DNA from: Theodoxus fluviatilis
Taxonomy: Eukaryota > Mollusca > Gastropoda > Cycloneritida > Neritidae
Direction: 5' to 3'
Assembly: GCA_034096865.1 (NCBI GenBank)
Contig: JAWQFJ010000498.1
Coordinates: 89,501 to 153,500 of the forward strand
DNA length: 64,000 bases
Part shown: piece after piece, positions 1 through 9,134 of the stretch
Layout: every line of letters starts with the position of its first letter
Numbering within the stretch: the first letter of the stretch is position 1
Notes under the pieces: generated by a model
Seen by the model: only the letters and a program-made list of their open reading frames with translations
Databases searched by the model: none
What the model was told of the DNA's origin: nothing
Translations under genes and position numbers: made by a program

Positions 1-181
1 GCGCTTCCGCTCCTCCTCCTCCTTCTTCTCCTTCTCTTCTTTCTTCTCGCGACGCTTCCGCTCCTCCCTTTCTTCCTTACGCTGCTCTTCCTCCTTCTCC
101 TCACGACGCTTCCGCTCCTCCCTTTCTTCCTTACGCTGCTCTTCCTCCTTCTCCTCACGACGCTTCCGCTCCTCCCTTTCT

Positions 182-812
182 CATAGCTGCCAACTGTTAC
201 GGAAAAACCGTAAAAAATCGTTTTTTTAATATCTGTCGTCGTTTTCGTTGTTTTCTAAAAAAAATACGGTTTCCGATTTCACAAAAAAAACACGAAATTT
301 TAAACGAAGCAACTTTGGCTTTCAACATGTTGCGCTAGTCTATCGAGTGAAGTTTTTGTGCTCTCGTTTTCCGCGCCTAGCTGACCACCTTTGAACGCAC
401 TAGGCCTAGCCTACTGGCTGGAATCGGGAAGGGAGCTCTTCTGCGAATTTCGCGCATGCGCATAGCGGCTGCAGTCAACATGGCGTCGAGTTCGACTAGC
501 GCAGAGAAAAATAATGCGAAGCCGAAACGATTACAACGATACATTGCGGCTTACAAGGAAAAGTTTCCATGGGCCGCTCCGTGTCCATCAAGAGGTGAAA
601 AGTTTGCTTTCTGTACTGCATGCAGATGTGCGGTGAATATTTCTCACGGAGGAAGAAACGATCTAGCCGACCATGAAAAGACCACCAAACACAAAAAAAA
701 TTGCGAAGCTGAACAATCAAAAGCTATATAAAATAATTAATGCTTTGTAATATAATGGGCTTTCTTCTTTTTCTTCTTGTTCTTCTTCTTCGTCTTCTTC
801 TTCTTTTTCTTC

Positions 813-880
<68 letters not shown>

Positions 881-1033
881 AGTTTTCCTTTCAGGAGATG
901 AGAAATGTGCCTTTCAGATTGCAAAAAAGGCTTCAGCTTCAGGGGCCCCGCTATTCGGGAGGGGGGCGTACCCCCCTCCCGGACCCACCCCCCACATGTT
1001 ACGGTTTTTAACTTTGGAAGGTTGGCAGCTATG
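182..1033. mobile_element. 852-bp transposon with CATAGCTGCCAAC termini and 6-bp TSD
   Basis: The ends are inverted (CATAGCTGCCAAC on the left, its complement on the right) and flanked by CTTTCT duplications (176-181 and 1034-1039). The empty site is confirmed by the surrounding coiled-coil repeat, which elsewhere reads straight through cctccctttcttcc. It contains a zinc-finger exon (456-731), an ATT microsatellite (about 816-880) and a G/C hairpin near 958-984. It is probably an internally deleted derivative of a larger element. Confidence 0.8.
456..731 (+). pseudogene. BED/C2H2-like zinc-finger N-terminus of a transposon protein
   Basis: This 91-residue frame carries F-A-F-C-T-A-C-R-C, then ISHGGRNDLADHEKTTKHKK, the Cys-Cys...His-His layout of the BED-like fingers found at the N-terminus of hAT-type transposases. 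A likely start is MASSSTSAEK at about 480. No transposase catalytic region follows; the frame ends close to a microsatellite. It is inferred to be the surviving first exon of the element in which it lies. Confidence 0.6.
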
Positions 1034-1822
1034 CTTTCTTCCTTACGCTGCTCTTCCTCCTTCTCCTCACGACGCTTCCGCTCCTCCTCCTCCTTCTTCT
1101 CCTTCTCCTCTTCTTTCTTCTCGCAACGCTTCCGCTCCTCCCTTTCTTCCTTACGCTGCTCTTTCTCCTTCTCCTCACGACGCTTCCGCTCCTCCCTTTC
1201 TTCCTTACGCTGCTCTTCCTCCTTCTCCTCACGACGCTTCCGCTCCTCCTTTTCCATCTTCAACAACTGTAGAAACATGCCACTAGTGTCTACTCCAGGT
1301 GAGAGCAACCTTGGAATTTCCCCCTCGTTTTCGTCACCCTCCCCTGGAGGTACCCCCAACCCTGCTTCAGCTTGGCCGGGCGTGAGGTAACCGCCCCTCT
1401 GTCGCACCGAAAAGTCAAATGGCTTACCTCGACCGCGCCCCCTCCTCGACGGAGATGGTGACTTACGCCTACCACGAGGTGTAGCTTCAACCAGCGGTCG
1501 AAGCTCCCCTTCCCCCTGCCCATGCTCCACATGACCTTCCTCGGTCTGACTTGCCGCTGCTTTCTCCGCCATTGCCTTGGACCGGGTCAACATGGGCGCC
1601 GAACAGCCAACACCTTACTTCTTTATGAACCCCGAGCAGTCTTTCCTGAAAGTACTTTTGGTTATAAAATTAGAACACTTGCTCTCTATGTTTCAGGCAT
1701 GACTGGGAACACTCACCAACATGAAACAACACAAAGACAACCAATGACCACACAAAACTCCCTATTACTCTGAATTATACCACAAAACAAATAGAGTTCC
1801 TGAGCGAAATGAAATTTGGCAT

Positions 1823-1841
1823 ATCCCTAGACGAGCCCCCA
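1823..1841 (-). other. Primer-binding site, tRNA-Pro-like
   Basis: On the minus strand this reads TGGGGGCTCGTCTAGGGAT, one base after the LTR end. It resembles the complement of the tRNA-Pro 3' end used by several retroelements, with a small change near its 3' side. Confidence 0.7.
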
Positions 1842-1842
1842 A

Positions 1843-2932
1843 TGTCGCGCCCACACCCGTTGGGTAGGACCTTAACCTCTCATGCAGAGGGAGTCAGGAA
1901 CTCACAGACAACTTTTATAACAAACACATATTTATTAATCCCTTGCCCACCCCGCAGAATAAATGAAATGGGAATGAAAGTGATTAATGATAATGATTCC
2001 TAGATGATTCATAAACCCCACCATATGCAAATACAAAACTCCACTGTTGTTCACAACTGTCCAGCATGCAAATACAAACCCTCACTGTTGTTCACAAATG
2101 TCCAGCATGCAAATACAAAACCCCACTGTTGTTCACAACTGTCCAGCATGCAAATACAAAACCCCACTGTTGTTCACAACTGTCCAGCATGCAAATACAA
2201 AACCTCACTGTTGTTCGCAAATGTCCAGCATGCAAATACAAAACCCCACTGTTGTTCACAACTGTCCAGCATGCAAATACAAACCCTCACTGTTGTTCAC
2301 AAATGTCCAGCATGCAAATACCAAACCCCACTGTTGTTCACAACTGTCCAAACTCTGTCTCTTCAACTGTCCTGCTCGTCTTTCAGTTCCAAAACATCTT
2401 CCACTGTCAAACTTATCTCTTGAACTCTCCAACTCTCGACGTAATCCGGAACGTCAACTTCTCCTCTGGACCAGGTGGCCCAGGTTGATGAGATGCAATG
2501 GGTACTTTGGAGAGTGACGACGGCGATGGGGAGCAGCGGAGATTTTCGGACGATGACTGATATGAAGACAAATCACACAGGCATGGAAGAAACTCGGTTC
2601 CTCCTCTGGTGCTGATTCTGATCGGCTTGCCGACAACGACAATAAAGTCGCCAAATCTTTTCCCCGGGCTGACAGAGGCCAAGCCACGCTCTGGGCCGAC
2701 AGAAGTCGAGCCACTCTAGGTTCGTTGGCACGTACCGCTCAAACGGTCCTGCCAAATCCCTTCTCCAAAACCGACTCCTCCAGTGACGTCGACTCGAAGC
2801 TGATGACGTCACAAATTCCCGATCACTCCAAAAGAGAGAAAGAGAGAAACAAAAACCCAACAAGGACAAGAATCGCACACACAAGTACATGAACGATAAA
2901 ATTAACCTTCAATACCCAACCTGCTCGCGACA
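1843..2932 (-). repeat. 5' LTR of the minus-strand retrotransposon
   Basis: Both ends carry the perfect inverted pair TGTCGCG...CGCGACA, which includes the TG...CA expected of LTR ends, over 1090 bp. It contains an internal array of about eight 41-bp units (2022-2355, unit with ccagcatgcaaatacaaa). The other LTR is outside the window. Confidence 0.8.
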
Positions 2933-3579
2933 ATCGTCATGGCCAGTGAAAGGGAGGCAACTCTCCCTGTTTCCTGCACATGCGCATAGATACCATGATG
3001 CAACCACGTGCAACCACTTTTCGACTTTTCGTTGGAGTGTTTGGATGTACTCTGGTGCTCTCCTCAAGTCTTCACGTTGTGCGGACTTTCTGAAGGATTT
3101 GTTGTCGACTATGGCGGCGTTGCTGTTGGGAAGTACAAACACTCCTACGGCCCTCGCCGTTTTTCGAATTCCTGTTTAATTCGTTTTTTGCTTTAATTTC
3201 TGTTCCCGCCGGTAACCTCAGTGCACGGTCTGGTTCAGTTATTTTGTTGCCTGTTGTCTCTAGCTTCGGCTAGGTGCGTTGTGAGCGTGTTTTCGCTTGT
3301 TGTACGCTTTTATTCTTGTGAGTGCGTTCTTGCTACTGCTTGCGTCAAGTTGACGCTGTTGCTGTCCGCCATTTTGTTTCGCCATTTTGGGAATATGGCG
3401 GCTCGCCCTCCTACCTCTCTTCAGGGTACGGAGGCGGTGCGCAGGTGCGCAAGCGCGGCTCTGCTTCTAAGAGGAAGAGCTGTTTGTCTATACCTCCTTC
3501 CTTTTTGCCATGTAAGAGGTAAAGTCGCGTTCGAGTAACCCTCGTTCGGCCTCTTCCTCTGCATCGTGTAGCAGGGTAG

Positions 3580-6240
3580 ACGATGTGTCGGGGAAGTTTT
3601 CTTCTCTCGACAACTCTTCTTTACAGGACACTCTGTCTCTGGGGATTGCTCGGGGGTGGTTTCTGAGCCAGTTTTGGGTCCCCAGGCGGCTGCTGCATGT
3701 TTGGTGTATTTGTCTGAGGCTGCCTTTGTTTCAGTTCCCAGAGTGCGGTGTCGCACCGATCGGATTCTCTCCCGGCGGTAAGTCGAGACGGAGACGAGTC
3801 CCTCGGTGGGGTGGGCACGGCTATCGATCGCAAGGGGGCTCTGCCCATGCGATCCGATCAGCATGTTGCCTCGGATTCCTGGCCTTCTCCTGGTCGACCA
3901 GTAGATCGTATCCGACACGAGTCGCGATACCGGCAGAGCGTTGCTATCGATCCCGCCGAGGCAATGCCCGCGCGATCCGATCAGCATGCTGCCATGGTTC
4001 ACTGGCGATCAGATGATCATTCAATCGATCATGATGGAGAGAGGAAAAGAGCGGGTCAGGATACAGGCTATGCGTTGCGATCGATCGCACAGAGGCTTTG
4101 CCCGTCCGATTCGATCAGCATGCTGCCTTAGCATTCGGACGATCAGCCGATCGTTCCGTACGGCCAGGCGTCAGTCACGGTGCATGCAACGTTGCGATCG
4201 CTTACACGGAGGCAATGCCCAGTTGGCTCGATCAGCATGCTGCTTTGTTTTCCGGGCGTTCTGTCCCTCGATCAGTGGATCGTGGCGATCAGCGCGACCG
4301 GAGGGGTGTTGCTGTCGACCGCGCAGAGGTTTTGCTTTTGCGGTCTGATCAGCGTCCTCGCTTGTTTTCACGACGATTGCCTGGTCTATTGCTCGATCGT
4401 GATCGTCCTTGTCGGGAATTTCGACACGATCGAGCAGTAGATGGTGTTGGGCAGGGGTCCTTTTACAGGAGGCGCGGTGCTGTTGATCGCTCCGAGGTTT
4501 TTCCCGGACGGTTTGGTCAGCCTGCGTCCTTGGCGTCTCAGCAATCACGTGTTTTTGCGCGAGATTCTCGCCCTCGGCGATACGTGCCTGACGATCGCTT
4601 GGATTTGCGTTTCGATCAGCATACTGTCTCAGTTCTAGGGGGATCGGTCGATCGCATGTCAGATCGCGATCCTCTCTTTGACTCTGATTCTCCCGTTCGT
4701 GCTTCTCGGGAATCTCTGCTTTGGCGGCGCGTTGAGTCTCGACACTATCTCCCTCGTGATTTGTCAGACTCTGATTCGCGATCGCTCAGTCCGGTACGGG
4801 TTTCTGCTCGTCGCTCACATAGGTCTGCGGACTCTGAGCGTTTTCGATGGCAATCCGCCCGGCTGCCTTCCGGCGCTCGTACTTTGCCCGCCTCCCGTGC
4901 TTATCCTTACACGGGGTCACGGGGGCATTGGTCGGTTCCGGGCGTCATGTTTCGGCCCTCTCCCTCCTCTGCATCGACTACGCGTCCCAGTCTGATGATG
5001 GCGGTGCGTTCTATCCAGCCACATCGGATGTAGACGCTTCTCTGGTGGTAGATTAATCTGACGATTCCTCTCGAGCAAGAGAAATCCGCTTCGGATGTGC
5101 ATCGTTTTCACCGTCAGTCAGTGTTGGAGTCGGTGGACAAAGGCATAGTGTTGCTGACAACCGCACAGGGTTTCCTTCACGGTCTGATCAGCATACGGCT
5201 TTGTTTTTTCCTCGATTGCCTGATCTATCGCTCGATCGTGATCATCCCTGTCGGGAATCAGACACGATCGAACGGTAGCTAGGTATGGACCAGGGTCACT
5301 GTACGGGTAGAGCATTGCTGAGGTTCGCGCTGGGGTTTTCCGCGCGGTTCCATCGGCAGACAGCCTTGAATTCTCGGCGGTCGCGAGATTTCGGGCAGGA
5401 TTCTCGACTTGGGGCAGGCGTTGCTGACGATCGCTCGGTTTTGCCCATGCGTTGTCGATCAGCAATATTGCCTCAGGTCTCTGGGGATCGGCTGATAGGT
5501 GATCAGATCGTGATCTTTCCTTCGGTCTGGTCGTCCGCGGTACAGGCAGAGCATTGCTGACGCCGCACAGAGATTTTTTCCTTGCGGTTCGATCAGCTGC
5601 TGCCTTGTATTCCCGATGTTCGCGTGAATCGTGTTTTTTCCGGCCGGGAATTTCGTCACGGCAGGCGATGCTGACGTTCGCTCAGTGACGTTTCCTTTGC
5701 AGTCAGATCAGCTTGTTTCGTTCATTTCCCGGCGATCGGCTAATCTCACGCTAGTTCGTGATCCTTTCTGCCGGGAATCACAACAAGATCGGTGGACAGG
5801 CAGGGCTTGCTATCGACCACACGGAGATCGGCATGCTGCCTTGCATTCTTGTCAGTCAGCTGCTGCCTCAGGCTCTGGGGATCGACGGATCGATTACAGA
5901 TCGTGATCTTTTCTTTGAGTCTGTTTTTTGTCCAGTTTGTCCCTTCCGGGAATCGTTTTCAGCCAGGTGTTGCTGACGAACGCACAGTGTTTGCCCTTGC
6001 GGTCGGATCAACATGCTGGCGTTGTTTTCTCGGCGATCGCCTGTTCGATCGACAGATCGCAGTTCAGGCGGGGTCTACGAACATCGGGGTTTTCAGAAAT
6101 CTTACGGCACTTGGCGTTTTTTCGATTTCTGTTCATTCTCCGTTTGTGCACTTTACATGTATTGTTCCACCGGTTTTCAGTCCGGTTAGGTTCAATTATT
6201 GTCTCTAGCTTTGTCTCGGTGCATTGGTTTTTCTTCGCAT
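3580..6240 (+). pseudogene. DIRS gag-like region with degenerate ~120-bp repeats
   Basis: The motif CGATCAGCATGCTGCC and close variants recur about every 110-180 bp (for example near 3857, 3979, 4114, 4230, 5447, 5590). In the open frames the repeats read R-x-D-Q-H-A-A-L followed by Arg/Ser/Asp-rich spacers, giving a protein repeat of about 40 residues (clear between 4098 and 5033). No known domain is recognised. Position upstream of the reverse transcriptase makes gag the simplest reading. Confidence 0.5.
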
Positions 6241-6249
6241 GAATCTCCT

Positions 6250-7340
6250 TCTTTCCTGTGTTAGCTTCGGATTTTCTGGAAGTCGGAGCGATCAGTGGAT
6301 CGTGTCGGACAGGTCTGGGACAGGCAGAGCACTGCTATCGACCGCATGGAGGCTACGCCCATGCGGGCCGATCAGCGTGCTGCCTTAGTGTTCTGGAGTT
6401 CGGGCGTTCTACCATAGATCGTGAGGGACAGGAGTCACGTTATAGGTATCAGCTTGCTGCTTTGTTCCCGGCAGTCGCCGGATTTACGATTGATCTTGAG
6501 CATTCCAGCTGGGATTCAGTCTTCAAGCAGTGGCGATGTTGGTGAGAGGCAGGGGAGTTCGGTTGGCGGTTGTACCTGGACGATTGGTTGGTTTACACCT
6601 ATCGTCTCTGCACTCGCTCTCATGGAAGTTCCTTTTCCACGGAATTTTTTCTCTGGAAATTGACTATCCTGGCAGTTCACTGAGCCAGAGGAACGACACA
6701 GACACGACCTTGGTGTCCGGCCTTTGGTCTGCACTCGAGTCTCTACGGCACATCCACTTTCTAGAGATGGAAGCGTATTCTCTCTCTGAAGGGATTGGTG
6801 TCAGTATTGCGTGATCGGCACGTGACAATCTCGGGTGATAATGTCGCGTGGCTGAGTTTTCTTCGCCGTCAGGGTGGCACAGTCTCTACGACTCTGTCTC
6901 TCTGGGCTGAGGAAGTTCTCTTGGGCTCACTTTCCTGGAGGTTCCATTTCCACGGCATTCTTTCCCGGGAAATTGAATATCCTGGCAGTTCACTGAGCCG
7001 GAGGAATCTTTTTCTTCCTATGGAATAGACTGTGGCTTTGCTGGGGCGAACTGGTGGTGAATCTGTTCGCCACCCGATTCAACACACGTCTTCCATGTTT
7101 CCTCTCGCAGATGCACGATCCGAGGACTCTCGGACGAATGCTTCTGCTAGGTCGTGGGCGGGCGTGCATGTCTATGCTTTTTCTCCCACTCGCCTTATTC
7201 CGAAGGTGTTGGCCAGGGTCACCCTAGAGTGTCCTCGGATGATTTTGGTCGCACCTTTCTGGACGGGAGTTTCATGCTTCCTTGAGCTGCTTGCTCTGGC
7301 GGATGGGGAATACATGTTCTCATTCTCTCTGGTCCATTCT
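6250..7340 (+). pseudogene. DIRS reverse transcriptase / RNase H relic
   Basis: The RT active-site strand YLDD is in LYLDDWLVYT at 6570-6599, a form typical of DIRS and Ngaro elements. Further on, WAGVHVYAFSPTRLIPKVLA and ECPRMILVAPFWTG (within 7032-7340) match the conserved region after RNase H in DIRS pol. The frame shifts several times, for example between NLFATRFNTRL and YAFSPTRL, so no complete protein is made. Confidence 0.7.
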
Positions 7341-7399
7341 CGAGCAGCCTCACTTGAGAATGGGCCAGTCGGTCGTTCACTTCCTGAACTTTCTGCTTG

Positions 7400-7935
7400 G
7401 CTCTGTTCAGACACAGTTTGCAGAGACAGGTCTTGTTTCCCTCGTTCGATGTCACACGCCTCCCTCGGTAGTTACCGCTCGGCGTTCACGAACACAAGCA
7501 AGGCCACGTGTGGCATTGACGTGTCTTTCGGTTGGAGGGTCCCACCATCACAGGTGTATGTCGATCCGAACGATACTGACTGTGTCAACTGTCCAGTCTG
7601 TGCACTGGAGTATGTCTGGCTAGAACTCAGTCTCGTCGTTTCACCGACATAGACTGTTTCTTCCATGGAACTTGGCCACGGCGGGATATCAAAGACATCC
7701 TTTTTCCTAAAGCTGGATTTGTCTTTGGATCACGAACACGTTTTGAATGCGCAGCTCGTTCCTCTGGTTGGTGTATCCAGGACTCATGAGATTCGCAGGG
7801 TTGCGACCTCTGTGGCTTTTGCCAAGAATGTATCACTCTCATCTCATGAGGGCGGCATTCTGGCGCAGTGACTGCGTTTTCACGCATCACTGCCTGCAGG
7901 ATGTTCGCGTTCGTTGTCTGGACGGCACCTTTGGC
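7400..7935 (+). pseudogene. DIRS tyrosine recombinase relic
   Basis: Fragments in successive frames read NCPVCALEYVW (about 7576), RRFTDIDCFFHGTWPRRDI (about 7626), THEIRRVATSVAFAKNVS (about 7780) and MRAAFWRSDCVFTHHCL (about 7838). H-E-I-R is the H-x-x-R catalytic motif of tyrosine recombinases, and W-R-S-x-x-V-F-T matches the DIRS C-terminus. Frameshifts separate the fragments. Confidence 0.7.
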
Positions 7936-8017
7936 ATCAATAATTGGTTGTGGCGGGTTCAGCTGTCTGCCTTTGAGTGGTGTGTGTTCTTTAAGTTAGG
8001 TTGGTAGTTAGTTAGGT

Positions 8018-8437
8018 GGGGCTCTGTGGCCGAGTGGTTAGCGCGCTGGACCTACAGTCGCTTGCGGCCAGTGGGTACGGCGTTCGAAGCTGGGCGGTTT
8101 CCAGAGTTGCATCCTTGAGCAAGATGCTTTACTCGCATTGTTTCTCCTCACCCAGGAGTAAAACCGGGTACCTGTGAGGGCAATATTGGCAAAAACGTTG
8201 TGCGATTAACCCTTGTATGCGGCCAAGCGCCAGCATCGGGTTGGAATACTCCCCAGGGAGCGGAGTTGGTGCTGGTACCTAACTGTGTGCGTCGTAAATG
8301 TCTGTCACTATGTTTGTTGTGAGGTACCAGTGAGGATTGATGAAGATGCCCAGTGATCAGGGGGTAAAGTGTAAGCGGTTTGAGACCCAGACAAAGGGTG
8401 TAAGTCGCTATAAAAAACCACACCTTTACCTTTTTAT
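8018..8437 (+). mobile_element. tRNA-headed SINE
   Basis: The 5' end resembles a tRNA gene: A-box TGGCCGAGTGG (8027-8037) and B-box-like GCGTTCGAAGC (8080-8090). A tRNA-unrelated body of about 330 bp follows, containing ggaatactccccaggg. The tail is pyrimidine-rich rather than poly(A). A diverged copy of the body lies at 56570-56890. Confidence 0.75.
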
Positions 8438-8465
8438 GCACATCCCTCCTCCCTTCTGGGGTAAT

Positions 8466-8868
8466 CTACCTATGGTTGTCTACTGGTACAGTATGTTTGG
8501 AAAACTTTAAGAAATTTAAACTAATTTCTATGTTTTCCTAGCATACTTACCAGTAGACAACATAATGTCCCACCCTCCTCCCCATTTTTTGTGCATCTTC
8601 ACACGAGTTTCTCGGTATGGTGTCGAAAAGTGGTGGCACGTGGTTGCATCATGGTATCTATGCGCATGTGCAGGAAACAGGGAGAGTTGCCTCCCTTTCA
8701 CTGGCCATGACGATATAGATGGAGCCTTTTCATTGGCTGATGCTATTAGCCACGTGTGTGGGATGATTTTTGCAAATCTTTTTTCGAGGTGAAAAGGTCA
8801 TATACCTATGGTTGTCTACTGGTAAGTATGCTAGGAAAACATAGAAATTAGTTTAAATTTCTTAAAAT
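8466..8868. repeat. Inverted repeats at the right end of the DIRS element
   Basis: 8520-8563 is the inverted copy of 8806-8850 (shared core ttgtctactggtaagtatgc). A second, poorer copy at 8467-8500 makes a local hairpin with the first. In DIRS elements an internal complementary region mirrors the terminal repeat ends, so 8466-8563 may be that region and 8566-8868 the right terminal repeat. Confidence 0.5.
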
Positions 8869-9062
8869 TCTTCTGCAGTAGCTCTTGTCAGAAAGAGTAA
8901 TTACTATAAAAATAAATGTGTTTGTCACCTGTTTGACATGTTTTTTGAGTGAAAGTTATTACCACTCTGTATTCCTCTGCAGTAGCTCTTGTCAGAAATC
9001 ACTCTAAAATCAATGTTTTTGTCTCCCTGGTTGATGTGAATTTTTTAACATCTGTTTTGCAG
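8869..9062. repeat. Short tandem duplication upstream of exon 1
   Basis: The string ctgcagtagctcttgtcagaa occurs twice about 110 bp apart (8872 and 8979), followed in both cases by a related Ca-less, T-rich stretch with gtttgtc and ttgatg/ttgacatg. It is a diverged two-copy repeat inside the intron. Confidence 0.5.
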
Positions 9063-9134
9063 AAGAATAAGTGGTCCAAGAAGGCCTCCAAAACCTTTCT
9101 GAAGATGACGGTCAATCAGCAAATTCTTATGTCG
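9063..9134 (+). CDS. Tudor gene exon 1 in window (residues 1-24)
   Basis: Acceptor ttttgcag, donor gtgagt, 72 nt, phase 0 at both ends. It encodes [15 protein letters not shown]..., the helix that precedes the last SN-like strands of an extended Tudor module. The exon before it must be upstream of the nested retroelements and probably outside the window. Confidence 0.8.

Larger units (their letters stand above)
1..1593 (-). pseudogene. gag-like coiled-coil frame, interrupted
   Basis: On the minus strand an ATG at 1593 opens a frame starting MLTRSKAMAEKAA. It leads to a basic stretch (RRGRGRGK) and then a long Glu/Arg/Lys coiled coil built from repeats of about 14 residues (KRREEKEEEQRKEE). 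The frame is broken at 1033 by an 852-bp transposon, after which the same coiled-coil coding resumes from 181 to 1. An N-terminal coiled coil of this kind is common in gag proteins of invertebrate Ty3/gypsy elements; no zinc knuckle is seen in the window. Confidence 0.6.
1..2932 (-). mobile_element. LTR retrotransposon (Ty3/gypsy-type), 5' part, minus strand
   Basis: Reading the minus strand, a 1.09-kb LTR (2932 to 1843) is followed by a primer-binding site and a gag-like frame that runs off the window at base 1. The element sits inside the left part of a DIRS element and itself carries an inserted 852-bp transposon (182-1033). No pol is visible because the element continues beyond base 1, so the Ty3/gypsy call rests on the LTR, PBS and gag layout only. 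Confidence 0.75.
2933..8868 (+). mobile_element. DIRS-type (tyrosine-recombinase) retroelement, degraded
   Basis: In order: a repeat-rich gag-like region, reverse transcriptase with LYLDDWLVYT (6570-6599), an RNase H-adjacent region with NLFATRFNTRLPCF and YAFSPTRLIPKVLARV (about 7045-7330), and a tyrosine-recombinase-like C-terminus with HEIRRVATSVAFAKNVSLS (about 7780-7845). These match the DIRS pol order. About 90 bp at 2936-3028 recurs inverted at 8625-8714, consistent with inverted terminal repeats. Frameshifts and stops show it is inactive. A SINE (8018-8437) and an LTR element interrupt it. Confidence 0.8.

Noticed and set aside
4098..5033. 311-residue Arg/Ser-rich frame as an independent host gene
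   Set aside because: It lies between DIRS terminal repeats upstream of DIRS reverse transcriptase and is broken by stops; it is treated as gag-like.
8018..8092. Possible tRNA gene
   Set aside because: A- and B-boxes are present, but the sequence continues into a ~330-bp body that recurs at 56570, and a proper acceptor stem could not be paired; SINE head is the better reading.
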